A DNA stretch of 64,000 nt from Lichenicola sp964236105 (GTDB lineage Bacteria > Pseudomonadota > Alphaproteobacteria > Acetobacterales > Acetobacteraceae), in the NCBI GenBank assembly GCA_964236105.1, contig CAXSBC010000003.1:372001-436000 (forward strand), in the 5' to 3' direction. Positions within the stretch are counted from its first letter, which is position 1. Every line of letters starts with the position of its first letter. This document shows positions 36,249 through 44,710 of the stretch, piece by piece. The notes under the pieces are model-generated. The model was not told where the DNA came from, ran no database searches, and saw only the letters and a program-made list of their open reading frames with translations. The translations under genes were made by a program, and so were the position numbers.

Positions 36249-38141
36249 ATGCTCGATATCCGTACCTACGACGCGCGACAGGGCGGCAACGTGCTCTACA
36301 AGGCGCTCGCGCATCCGCTCGCAGCCGAGGCGCTGTCGGTGCTCGGAGACCGGCTGCGGCAGAAGGGACCGTTCGCGGTGTTCGATCCGGACGGCGCGGC
36401 CGGAATGCTGTACGCCCTCCACCCGCACCTGCCGCAGGTGGGGGAGCTGTATGTGCAGGATGTCGGCCTGATCGGGCGCGACCTTCTGGGCACGGCAGCC
36501 CTGCCGCTGACGCAGCTGCCGGAGAGCGCTGCGGCGACCCTGCTGGTGGCGGCGTTCGATGCCGGGCGAATCCTGGCCCGCATCGCCCACATGATCCCGG
36601 GCCACATGCGGGTGATGACGCTCGACGAGGCGCGGCTGCCGGCGGAGATGCTGACATCGGCCCGCCTTTATCTGGACCGACTGAATTTCGCCACGAACTA
36701 CGCGTTCTTTCGCGAGGCGGACGGGCTGTCGACGCGGCTGGTGACGGCGAACTACTGGGCCGCCTACGGCGCGCGGAGCGTGCGGCTGTGGCTGCGGCTG
36801 TTCGACGCGTCCGGCGCGCCGCTGGCCACCTGGGAGGAGCATGTCCCCGACGGGGCCGGCGGCATCGTGATCGAGAGCGCCGCGGTGCGCGCGCGCTTCG
36901 ATCTGCCGGAGTTCCACGGGCAGCTGTTTCTCCATGCCATCAACGTCGCGGGCCATGACGTGGTGAAATATGCGCTCGACACGTACGATAACGGCCGTGG
37001 CGATGGCGGCGGAAGCCTGTCGGTGACGCACGATGCGAACGCCTGGCCGGCCGACCGCTATGCCAATCTTCCTGCGCCGCGGGCCGACGAGACGGTGACG
37101 TTGTGGATACAGAACAGCCACGCCGCACCGATCCCGGAGGGTGCCGTCAGCCTCGACCGGATGGGCGCGGAGGCGCCGGTGGCGTTGCCGTTCGCGGTGG
37201 CGCCGTATGCGAGCGTCGCGGTCGACGTCTCGACGGCGCTGCCGGGCCTGCAATGGCCGGCGCAGATCGAGCTGCGGTGCGGACGGCATATGGTACGGCC
37301 CCGATACGAGGTCACCCGCCACGGACGCAGTCGGATCGCGCATCTCAACGTGGAGCGCGCCGATCTGAAACCCGATGCCGGCATCCCGCTGCTGCCGCCG
37401 GCGCTGGGCCGCGGCTACCTGCTGCCGTTTCCGATCCTGCCGCCGGACGAGTTCCGCAGCATCGTGCAGCCGACGCCCATGGCCGAACGGCAGACGGATC
37501 TGCCGGTGCGGCTCGACGTGTTCGACAGCGACGGACGCAGGGTTGCCGAACGGTTTCTCGGCCGGCTGCCACGCGATCATGAGGTGGCCGTCGACCTGTC
37601 CGACCTGGGGGCGCCTGAAGGACATGCCGAGCTGGTCTATGACTTCCGCGATGGCGGCTCGGCCGACGGATGGCTGCATGCGCTCGTGCGATACGAGCAC
37701 CGGACCAGCAGGCACGTGGCGGAGACGAGCTTCGGCGCGCACATCTTCAATACGGCGATGACCTATCGCGATGAGCCGCAATCCTACTCGGGACCGCCGC
37801 CCGGACTGTCGACGCGGCTGTTTCTGAGGCTGGGAGACCGGCGCAGGAGGAGCTTCGCGGCGGTGATGTATCCGGCCTCAGCCGCCTGGCACGGACGCTC
37901 GCGCACTCGGCTGATCCTGCATGACGGCGCGGGCTCGGTGGTGGCGGAGGTGCCGGTCGGGATCGCCTGCTCGGGATCGATGATGATCTGGCCGCACAGG
38001 CTGTTCGCGGCCGAGCTGCTCGAGCAGGCGGGGCCGCGCGGCTATGTCCTGATACGCGATGCGACGTGCCGGCTGTTCGGATATCACGGCCTGATGGACG
38101 ATGAGGGCGGCTTCTCCCTGGACCACATGTTCGGCTTCTGA
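36249..38141 (+). CDS. hypothetical 630-residue protein of unknown function
   Basis: I do not recognise this protein. It starts MLDIRTYDARQGGNVLYKAL and has an N-terminal alpha/beta part that includes FAVFDPDGAAGMLYALHPHL. Several beta-rich segments follow, for example TRLVTANYWAAYGARSVRLW, QLFLHAINVAGHDVVKYAL and HVAETSFGAHIFNTAMTYRD. The end is GYHGLMDDEGGFSLDHMFGF. There is no signal peptide and no membrane helix, so it should be cytoplasmic. ATG 36249 follows GGGAAG and lies 24 bases after the ELM1-like gene, which suggests the same transcript and a link to surface-glycan genes. Codon use is normal for the chromosome. Confidence 0.75.
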   Translation: MLDIRTYDARQGGNVLYKALAHPLAAEALSVLGDRLRQKGPFAVFDPDGAAGMLYALHPHLPQVGELYVQDVGLIGRDLLGTAALPLTQLPESAAATLLVAAFDAGRILARIAHMIPGHMRVMTLDEARLPAEMLTSARLYLDRLNFATNYAFFREADGLSTRLVTANYWAAYGARSVRLWLRLFDASGAPLATWEEHVPDGAGGIVIESAAVRARFDLPEFHGQLFLHAINVAGHDVVKYALDTYDNGRGDGGGSLSVTHDANAWPADRYANLPAPRADETVTLWIQNSHAAPIPEGAVSLDRMGAEAPVALPFAVAPYASVAVDVSTALPGLQWPAQIELRCGRHMVRPRYEVTRHGRSRIAHLNVERADLKPDAGIPLLPPALGRGYLLPFPILPPDEFRSIVQPTPMAERQTDLPVRLDVFDSDGRRVAERFLGRLPRDHEVAVDLSDLGAPEGHAELVYDFRDGGSADGWLHALVRYEHRTSRHVAETSFGAHIFNTAMTYRDEPQSYSGPPPGLSTRLFLRLGDRRRRSFAAVMYPASAAWHGRSRTRLILHDGAGSVVAEVPVGIACSGSMMIWPHRLFAAELLEQAGPRGYVLIRDATCRLFGYHGLMDDEGGFSLDHMFGF

Positions 38142-38427
38142 TCGCAGCCGGCGACGGATGCATCAGGAGCGGCACGCCGCCGGCCGGCTCGGCGACGGGC
38201 GGGGCGTCCCAAAAAAGAGCCGGCGACGGCGCGGTGATGTTGCGCAGGCCCGATCGTCGGTGAGCGCGCACATGGTTCGTTTCATGGACGGTGCGATTGC
38301 GATGACAGTGCCGATCTGGACGGCGCGATACTTGCGAAAGGCCGGGCCGCAGAGCAGGCGAAGATTACTTACGACACCATCGTGAACATGTTATTACCGG
38401 TTCCGCTAGCCGATCCGAGGGGCCGGA

Positions 38428-39348
38428 ATGATCCTGTTCGACGACGAGAATATGCGGGTTCTCTATGATCAGAGGCCGACATCCACCCTGATCATCACCT
38501 TCGCACCGCGATCGGTTTATGCGGACGGAGAGAGCTTCTGGGCGCGTGCGCCGCTCGAGAAGCTCGGCTTCTCGGCGGTAGGCTTCATGCCCAAACGATC
38601 GAACTGGTTCGCGCCCGCCTTCATGCAGGGCGCGCTCGACTCGCTGCAGGGTATCACGAGCCAGTATGACCGGGTGATCCTTTATGGCGGCTCCGCTGGC
38701 GCTTATGCGGTTGCGAAATGGTCACGGCGCCTCGGCGCGCATTACTCGATCTGCCTTGCGCCGCAATGGACGATCGATCCTGCCCGTATAGGGCAGGAGG
38801 ATAAGCGGTTCTTGGAGTACTTCACCGAACCGATGCGCGGCATGGACCTGTCGGCCGGAGATCTCGGCGGCGAGATCTTCGTCTTCTTTGATCCCTACCT
38901 CCCGGAAGACAACTATAACGCCGAGTTCCTGCTGGCTCTGGCACCGAATGTCCGGCCGATCTCGTGCCCCTACATGCATCATACGGTCACCGAACTGTTC
39001 GCCGGCACGAACCATGTCTCCGAGATCATCAACGCCTGCGACGGTAACGCGGAGGTCAATCTCAGGCGCGTGGCCAGCCGGTTGAGACGGGTCAACAAGC
39101 ACAGGCTGACGTTCCTGCTGGCAAAGATCTTCGATCGCCGGCCGGCCCTGGCGCTGACGTTCTTCAGGCAACGTTCGGCCGCATTGTGGGACAATGCCGG
39201 CTATTATCTGATGCTGGGCGACTACATCAACAGTCGCGGTCGCGGTTATTACGCCGGCGAGATCTTCGACTTCGGGCTCAATCTCTTCCCCGGATCCAAG
39301 GATCTGCAGATGCGGGTGGAGTTGACGAACCGCGAGGTGGGTCGCTGA
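38428..39348 (+). CDS. alpha/beta-hydrolase-like protein of unknown substrate
   Basis: This 306-residue protein has a single nucleophile-elbow motif, ILYGGSAGAYAVAKW, near residue 92, with a serine in the G-G-S-A-G turn. A later histidine lies in CPYMHHTVTELF near residue 190, as expected for an alpha/beta-hydrolase core. The C-terminal 90 residues (ALWDNAGYYLMLGDYINSRG and following) look like a helical repeat or TPR-like tail. No signal peptide is seen. Related proteins occur near polysaccharide genes in acetic acid bacteria, but I recall no assigned function. Its base composition is slightly lower in GC than its neighbours, which may hint at transfer. Confidence 0.6.
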   Translation: MILFDDENMRVLYDQRPTSTLIITFAPRSVYADGESFWARAPLEKLGFSAVGFMPKRSNWFAPAFMQGALDSLQGITSQYDRVILYGGSAGAYAVAKWSRRLGAHYSICLAPQWTIDPARIGQEDKRFLEYFTEPMRGMDLSAGDLGGEIFVFFDPYLPEDNYNAEFLLALAPNVRPISCPYMHHTVTELFAGTNHVSEIINACDGNAEVNLRRVASRLRRVNKHRLTFLLAKIFDRRPALALTFFRQRSAALWDNAGYYLMLGDYINSRGRGYYAGEIFDFGLNLFPGSKDLQMRVELTNREVGR

Positions 39349-39391
39349 CGGCAGGGCGCGCGCATCCAGGCTCATCTTCGGGAATGCCGGA

Positions 39392-39466
39392 TGGTGGGCG
39401 CGACAGGGATTGAACCTGTGACCCCCGCCGTGTGAAGGCGATGCTCTACCGCTGAGCTACGCGCCC
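39392..39466 (-). tRNA. tRNA-Val (anticodon CAC)
   Basis: Read on the minus strand, the 75-base sequence folds as acceptor GGGCGCG/CGCGCCC, D arm GCTC-AGCGGTA-GAGC, anticodon stem TCGCC/GGCGG with loop TTCACAC, and T arm ACAGG-TTCAATC-CCTGT. The CCA end is encoded. The anticodon CAC reads the valine codon GTG. It lies between the hydrolase-like gene and dgt. Confidence 0.95.
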
Positions 39467-39563
39467 ATCCGTGCTGGTGGCGCGGGTTCTATGGCGTTTC
39501 GGGAGGCTCGACAACCCCCTTCCCGTTCCGCCTGATCCGGGTCTGGCGAGGGTCTGCGCCTGA

Positions 39564-40949
39564 CTAGCCGCGTCCGCGGATGACCTGGGCAAGCTCGGTC
39601 GCGCGGTTGTCGGTCAGGCTGGACAGGAAGTCGTTGATCAGGCGGTAGCTGTCCTCCAGGCCGGTCGACTCGTTCGGCGCGGACTCGCCCATGAGGCCGA
39701 GGATCCGGGAGGCGCGGTAGGAGAGCGAGCGGCCGGCGCCGGAGATGAGCTGCTCGCGGACGGCATTCGAGCAGGCGTCGAGCAGCGTGTCGACGGCGGC
39801 ATAGGCGCCGATCTCGATTTCCATCTTGCGGGTGTGGGTGAAGATCTTCTCGCGCGCCAGCGCCTTGGCAGCGGCGATGCCGGCGACGACGTGGGAACTG
39901 CCCGCTTCCACCAGCGTGGTGTGGAAGCGGCCCTGCAGGATGGGCTCGACATTGGCGAAGAAGCTGGCGACGCAATCCTCGATCAGCAGGTCGACCGCCC
40001 TGCCACGAAGCCAGCGCACGCGCTGGCGCTCGGACCGGCCTTGGCGGAGCTGGGCATACTGATCGCGTGCGGCCGGGGTGAGGACCGAAAGCAGCAGGTC
40101 CTCCACTTCGGCCGCGTGCAGGAGGCTCATCTCGATGCCGTCCTCGATGTCGATGATGGCGTAGCAGATGTCATCCGCGGCCTCGACGAAGTAGGCGAGA
40201 GGATGCCGGCAGAAGACCCCCGGCTCGATCTCGAGCAGCCCCATGGATGCCGCGATCGTCTGGAACGCATCGCGTTCGGAGTCGAAATAGCTGAACTTGC
40301 CCGGCTTCAGCCGGGGTGCCTGCAAGGCGGACCAGGGATACTTGATGAAGCTCCCCAGCGTGGCGTAGGTCAGGCGCAGGCCGACCGTATCGACCAGGCT
40401 GGTCAGCAGACGGAAACCCTGGGCGTTGCCCTCGAACGTGTTCAGGTCCTGCACGCACGGATGGCGCATGCTGGCAAAGAAGCTCGGATCGCGCCTGCCA
40501 TACCAGTCGCGGATCGCGAACTCGCCGGCATGACCGAAGGGCGGATTGCCGATATCGTGGGCGAGGCAGGCTGCCTGCACGATCGCTGCCACGTCCGCCG
40601 CGACCACGCCCTGAGGCAGCTGTCCGTCGGCGTGCAGGCGCTTGCCCGCGAGTTCACCCAGCGACCTGCCGACGCAGGACACCTCGAGGCTATGGGTGAG
40701 GCGGTTATGCACGCGGTCGTTCTGCGGCAGCGGATGCACCTGCGTCTTGCGTCCGAGCTTGCGGAAGGGCTCGGAGAAGATCAGCCGATCATGGTCTCTC
40801 TGGAACTCCGACCGACCGGTCTCGCGGCGATGCCCGGCGCTCCGATCCGGGACGCGACCCTGCTCGTCGCCCAGCCTGGTGTCGTCGAGCAGCCGGTCCC
40901 AGGTCATGACGTCGCATCGGACGCCGTTCGTGTCGTTGCGCTCGATCAT
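39564..40949 (-). CDS. dgt: deoxyguanosinetriphosphate triphosphohydrolase-like protein
   Basis: This 461-residue HD-domain hydrolase splits deoxynucleoside triphosphates to nucleoside and triphosphate, affecting dNTP pools. The metal site reads VHNRLTHSLEV near residue 80, AACLAHDIGNPPFGHAGE near 130 and the later aspartate in FVEAADDICYAIIDIEDG. The N-terminal signature RSEFQRDHDRLIFSEPFRKL and the FEGNAQGFRLL segment are typical of the dGTPase type 2 family. ATG 40949 is chosen because the upstream open frame is arginine-rich shadow of pncA. Dgt follows pncA on the same strand at 55 bases. Confidence 0.9.
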   Translation of the reverse strand: MIERNDTNGVRCDVMTWDRLLDDTRLGDEQGRVPDRSAGHRRETGRSEFQRDHDRLIFSEPFRKLGRKTQVHPLPQNDRVHNRLTHSLEVSCVGRSLGELAGKRLHADGQLPQGVVAADVAAIVQAACLAHDIGNPPFGHAGEFAIRDWYGRRDPSFFASMRHPCVQDLNTFEGNAQGFRLLTSLVDTVGLRLTYATLGSFIKYPWSALQAPRLKPGKFSYFDSERDAFQTIAASMGLLEIEPGVFCRHPLAYFVEAADDICYAIIDIEDGIEMSLLHAAEVEDLLLSVLTPAARDQYAQLRQGRSERQRVRWLRGRAVDLLIEDCVASFFANVEPILQGRFHTTLVEAGSSHVVAGIAAAKALAREKIFTHTRKMEIEIGAYAAVDTLLDACSNAVREQLISGAGRSLSYRASRILGLMGESAPNESTGLEDSYRLINDFLSSLTDNRATELAQVIRGRG

Positions 40950-41004
40950 GGCGGGGCGGCTCCAGGCGCCCGGTCGGGATCGAGCACGCGTGCGAGACGC
41001 CCGA

Positions 41005-41661
41005 TCACAGATCCGCCGAGGTGATGAAGGTGACGCCGAGTGCCTGCAGGCGCTGCCGTGCGTGCTCGTCGCTCGTCCGCCCATCAGGCTGCGGCAGTGC
41101 GATCGACCTGGTCGCGTCCTCGATGATGATCGTCTCGAGGCCGATGCGGACGGCATCCTCCGCCGACCAGGCGACACAGAAGTCTCCAGCCAGGCCTGTC
41201 AGGAAAAGCCTGCCCGGGCGACGGTCCGCAAGCCAGCCCCTGAGCCCGGTACTGGTGGCGCCATCGTTCTCGAAAAAGGCGGAGTAGCTGTCGAGCTCGG
41301 CGCGCCAGCCCTTGCGAAGGATGAGCTCGACGAGATGGCTGTCGAGTGCAGGATGCAGCTCGGCGTTGCGGGTGCCCTGGATGGCATGGTCGGGCCACAG
41401 GATCTGCGGGCCGTACGGCATGGACACGACGTCATAGGGCTTGCGGCCCGGGTGGCGGCTGGCGAACGAGGTGTGGCCGGGAGGATGCCAATCCTGGGTC
41501 GCGAAGGCATGGCGGAAATTGTTGTTCAGGAGCCGGTTGATGACCGGCACGACCTCGTCGCCGCCGGCCACCGGGAGATCGCCGCCAGGCATGAAGCTGG
41601 GCTGCACATCGACGATGCCCAGCATGTCCGTGTGGACGTCCAGTTTCACCCGGGCGGCCAC
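41005..41661 (-). CDS. pncA: nicotinamidase
   Basis: This 218-residue isochorismatase-fold enzyme turns nicotinamide into nicotinic acid for NAD salvage. Catalytic aspartate is in GIVDVQPSFMPGGDLPV near residue 18, metal ligands in TQDWHPPGHTSFAS near residue 57, the lysine in LILRKGWRAELDSYSAFFEN and the nucleophilic cysteine in LAGDFCVAWSAEDA near residue 160. The length is normal. The gene ends 55 bases before dgt and begins three bases after htpG, so the three may share a transcript. Confidence 0.93.
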   Translation of the reverse strand: MAARVKLDVHTDMLGIVDVQPSFMPGGDLPVAGGDEVVPVINRLLNNNFRHAFATQDWHPPGHTSFASRHPGRKPYDVVSMPYGPQILWPDHAIQGTRNAELHPALDSHLVELILRKGWRAELDSYSAFFENDGATSTGLRGWLADRRPGRLFLTGLAGDFCVAWSAEDAVRIGLETIIIEDATRSIALPQPDGRTSDEHARQRLQALGVTFITSADL

Positions 41662-41664
41662 GGC

Positions 41665-43551
41665 TCAGATGTCCTGGATCGGGACGGACAAGGCGACCAC
41701 CAGCGCTTCCGCGACGCGGCGTGCGAAGGCTGCCGGCTCGGCCGGCGATTCGCCGTCTTGAACACGTGCGAGGTCGAGCAGGGTGCGGGCTGCCTCGGTG
41801 ATGGCCTCGCCGCGACCAGTCTTGGCCGACAGCGCCCGGATCAGGGCGTGATGCGGATTGATCTCCAGGATCGGGGCCGATGCCGGCATTCTCTGGCCGC
41901 TGCGCCGCATCAGCCGTTGCATCTGCAGGTCCGGGCCGGCTTGCGACGCAGCAAGAACAACGGCGCTCTGCACCAGCCGGTCGGTGACGCGGGCATCGGC
42001 GATATCGGCGCCGAGCGCCTCCTTGAGGGCTGGCAGCAGGGACGCGACGTCGGCCGCCTCGGCCTCGTGTGTCTCGCCCAGCGGGATCTTGGACAGATCG
42101 GCGAGACCCTGGGTGACGCTGCGAACCGGCTTGTCGTCGAACCGGTCCAGCCGCTCGGGCCAGAAGGCGTCGACCTGGTCGGACAGGAGCAGCACCTCGA
42201 TCCCGCGCGCCCGGAAGCCTTCGAGCTGCGGACTGCTGGCCAGCGCCTCCTGGCTGTCGCCGGCGAGGTAGTAGATCGCCTCCTGCTCGGGCTTCATGCG
42301 GCCCACATAGTCGGCGAGCGAGACCCAGCCCTCCTCGGCGGAGGAGTGGAAGCGGGACAGGCCGGCCACCTCGGTGCGGTGCTCGGAATCCTCCCAGACG
42401 CCCTCCTTCAGCACCGGGCCGAAATTCTCCCAGAACGGGTTGTAGGTCTCGGCGTCCTTGGCCTTGTTGCGCAGCTCGGTGATGACGCGGTTGGTGACCG
42501 CCTTGCGGATCCGGGCCAGCACGGGCGTCGCCTGCAGCATCTCGCGCGACACGTTGAGCGGCAGGTCTTCGGTGTCGACGACGCCCTGCACGAAACGCAG
42601 CCAGGGCGGCAGCAGCGACGCGTCGTCGGTGATGAACATGCGTCGGACATGCAGGCGGACACGGCTTTCGCGCACGCCCTCGACCGGCTCGAACGGACGC
42701 ATGCCCGGGACGAACAGCAGGGCGGTGAATTCGAGGGTGCCCTCCGCACGCCAGTGCAGGGTCGCCCAGGGCTTGTCGAACATGTGGCCGAGATGCTGGT
42801 AGAACTCGGCGTACTGCTCGTCGGTGATCTCGCTCTTCGACTTGCGCCAGAGGGCTGTGCCCTCGTTGGCGGCGACGTCGCTGCCGTCGCGCTGGATGGT
42901 GATCGGCCAGGTGATGTGGTCGGCCCATTTGCGGACGATCGTCTCGAGACGATAGGGCTCGAGGAACTCGTCCGCGTCGGGCTTGATGTGCAGGACGATG
43001 TCGGTGCCGGGCTGGTCGCGGCTGGCGGGAGCGAGCGTGTAGGTGCCCTGGCCTTCGGAGGACCAGCGCCAGGCCTCCTGCTCGCCGACACGACGCGAGA
43101 TCACCTCGACCCGCTCGGCGACCATGAAGGCGGCGTAGAACCCGACACCGAACTGGCCGATCAGGCTCGGACGCTCCTCGGGCCTGGCATCCGCCAGGCT
43201 CGCGGTGATGTCCTGGCCGAAGGCGCGCGTGCCGGAGCGGGCGATGGTGCCGAGGTTGCGGGCGAGCTCGTCACGGCTCATGCCGGTGCCGTCATCGGAG
43301 ATGGTGAGCTGGCGGGCGGCCTTGTCCGGCACGATGCGGATCTTGGCGCCGTCGGGAAGCGCGCGCGCCGGGTCGGTCAGAGCCTCGAACCGGCGGCGAT
43401 CGGAAGCGTCGGCAGCGTTGGCGACCAGCTCGCGCAGGAAGATCTCGCGCTCGGAGTAGAGCGCATGGACGACGAGGTCGAGCAGGCGTCCGACCTCGGC
43501 GCCGAACTCGTGCCGTTCCTCGCCTGCCTGCATGCTGTCCTGATCGCTCAT
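41665..43551 (-). CDS. htpG: molecular chaperone HtpG (Hsp90)
   Basis: This 628-residue ATP-driven chaperone has the GHKL ATPase fold: YSEREIFLRELVANAADASD with the catalytic glutamate, then ISDDGTGMSRDELARNLGTIARSGTRAF and SLIGQFGVGFYAAFMVA. The middle domain includes EGTLEFTALLFVPGMRPF, RLHVRRMFITDD and FVQGVVDTEDLPLNVSREML. The C-terminal dimerisation part is short, as in bacteria. Start ATG 43551 is followed by the typical DSMQAGEERHEFGAEVGRLL; the frame is open upstream but without similarity. The gene is three bases ahead of pncA. Confidence 0.95.
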   Translation of the reverse strand: MSDQDSMQAGEERHEFGAEVGRLLDLVVHALYSEREIFLRELVANAADASDRRRFEALTDPARALPDGAKIRIVPDKAARQLTISDDGTGMSRDELARNLGTIARSGTRAFGQDITASLADARPEERPSLIGQFGVGFYAAFMVAERVEVISRRVGEQEAWRWSSEGQGTYTLAPASRDQPGTDIVLHIKPDADEFLEPYRLETIVRKWADHITWPITIQRDGSDVAANEGTALWRKSKSEITDEQYAEFYQHLGHMFDKPWATLHWRAEGTLEFTALLFVPGMRPFEPVEGVRESRVRLHVRRMFITDDASLLPPWLRFVQGVVDTEDLPLNVSREMLQATPVLARIRKAVTNRVITELRNKAKDAETYNPFWENFGPVLKEGVWEDSEHRTEVAGLSRFHSSAEEGWVSLADYVGRMKPEQEAIYYLAGDSQEALASSPQLEGFRARGIEVLLLSDQVDAFWPERLDRFDDKPVRSVTQGLADLSKIPLGETHEAEAADVASLLPALKEALGADIADARVTDRLVQSAVVLAASQAGPDLQMQRLMRRSGQRMPASAPILEINPHHALIRALSAKTGRGEAITEAARTLLDLARVQDGESPAEPAAFARRVAEALVVALSVPIQDI

Positions 43552-43673
43552 TCTATCCGCCTTCAAACGTGTCCGCGATGCGCGCCGGGCGCGCACCCTG
43601 CAATCCGGCGATATGCGCGGAGATGCAGCGCGATTCAACAGGGCGATGCAGACGCTCGACGCCGCCGGTCCGG

Positions 43674-44504
43674 CTAGTTGCGCAGGCCGCGTGGCCGAAA
43701 GAAGGCCATGGCGACGGGAATGGCCCGGTAGGCGGCCAGGGTCCGGCCCTGAAATCCAAGCAGACTGCCATGGCCGGCGCCGGACTGCTCCATGCGGACG
43801 ATGTGGCCGAAGCCGCCGAGCGGCCGCGCGCTCGTCGGCACGGAGACGGCAGGGGTGGGAGATGCGGACAGGCTGGCATAGGCGGTAGCCGGCTTGTCGG
43901 GGGCGTTGGGGGCGGCGGCCGGATGATGGCGACCGGCTGTTCCGGCCGGCCGGTCGATGGGCTCGGCCCAGGCGTCCAGGACCTTCTTCTGGTAGTCGAT
44001 GCCGAGGTCGGGAGTCTGGGAGTGATAGGCGGCGGCGGCGTGCGGCCAGCTTCCGGTCTGGTGGAAGAGGTCGGTGAGGAAGCGGGCGGCATAGGCTGCA
44101 TTGGCGTGCGGATCGAACGCCTGCTCGAGGCTGCTGAAGCTGGTCGGATGGTACATCATGTTGATCTGCATGCAGCCGACATCGAAGGACTGGATCCCAG
44201 CAGCCTGGAAGGCGTGGGCTGCGGCCACGGCTTCCTCCTTGGACGCATAGTAGTGGCCCTTCCCCTGAGCGTTGATGGTCCAGGGCCAGGCTCGCACGCT
44301 GCCGGCTTGCGGATCGTAGCGGCCGGTCTCGACGCGGCTGATCGCACCGAGAAGCTGGTTGGGGACGCCGGTGCTGAGTTCGGCGTCCGCGGTTGCCGCC
44401 TGGCAGAGCAGGCTGTCGCCGGTGGAGCCGATTGCGCGGGCCTCCTGGCCCCCGATCACGAGGAGGAACAGCAGAGCAAGACTGGCGATACTGGCGCGGA
44501 CCAT
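43674..44504 (-). CDS. lytic transglycosylase domain protein
   Basis: This 276-residue exported protein starts with a signal peptide (IASLALLFLLVIGGQEARA), with cleavage near ARA-IG. It then has an SLT-like lysozyme fold: LLGAISRVETGRYDP with the catalytic glutamate near residue 59, VGCMQINMMYHP near 110, FDPHANAAYAARFLTDLF and WPHAAAAYHS. It would cut peptidoglycan glycan strands in the periplasm. The C-terminal 100 residues are proline- and alanine-rich and look disordered. The start lies about 80 bases from the divergent promoter of the small RNA. Confidence 0.88.
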   Translation of the reverse strand: MVRASIASLALLFLLVIGGQEARAIGSTGDSLLCQAATADAELSTGVPNQLLGAISRVETGRYDPQAGSVRAWPWTINAQGKGHYYASKEEAVAAAHAFQAAGIQSFDVGCMQINMMYHPTSFSSLEQAFDPHANAAYAARFLTDLFHQTGSWPHAAAAYHSQTPDLGIDYQKKVLDAWAEPIDRPAGTAGRHHPAAAPNAPDKPATAYASLSASPTPAVSVPTSARPLGGFGHIVRMEQSGAGHGSLLGFQGRTLAAYRAIPVAMAFFRPRGLRN

Positions 44505-44583
44505 TTGCAGGAGGCTACGCCAGGCGCCTTACGCAACCGTAAACAGGCGGGCTTCGGCGGATTTTGTGCGTCGCAAAAACTGA

Positions 44584-44612
44584 TTGACCGGGGCGGTTGG
44601 CATCTGTATATA
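44584..44612 (+). promoter_or_regulatory. sigma70-like promoter of the alpha-r8-like RNA
   Basis: TTGACC at 44584-44589 and TATATA at 44607-44612 are separated by exactly 17 bases. Transcription is predicted to begin about 44619, at the first base of the 5' stem of the small RNA. Confidence 0.75.
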
Positions 44613-44618
44613 AGGTGT

Positions 44619-44696
44619 CGCGACGCTGCCTTGGCGCGTCGCATCTTGGACGTTTCCTCCCTAAACTTGGCGGTGCTTCGGCACCGCCTTTTTTTT
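44619..44696 (+). ncRNA. alpha-r8 (MmgR-like) trans-acting small RNA
   Basis: About 78 bases long, matching the roughly 77 nt known for the family. A 7-bp 5' stem GCGACGC/GCGTCGC (44620-44626 and 44636-44642) is followed by the family's unpaired core TTTCCTCCCT at 44653-44662. An 8-bp terminator hairpin GGCGGTGC-TTCG-GCACCGCC (44669-44688) and eight T bases follow. In Sinorhizobium, MmgR is nitrogen-controlled and limits polyhydroxybutyrate granules; whether this copy does the same is unknown. The CCTCCC core resembles an anti-Shine-Dalgarno sequence, so it probably blocks translation of target mRNAs. It sits between a lytic transglycosylase gene and N-formylglutamate amidohydrolase. Confidence 0.8.
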
Positions 44697-44710
44697 GCCA
44701 GCACGCCTGG

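Noticed and set aside
35070..37781. N-terminal extension of the DEAD-box helicase frame by about 900 codons
   Set aside because: Only the part from ATG 35069 matches helicases; the rest is antisense to the ELM1-like and 630-residue genes.
38180..38230. Inverted repeat GCCGGCTC/GAGCCGGC with an A6 run in the loop, considered as terminator
   Set aside because: The A-run is inside the loop and neither strand has stem followed by T-run in the right order.
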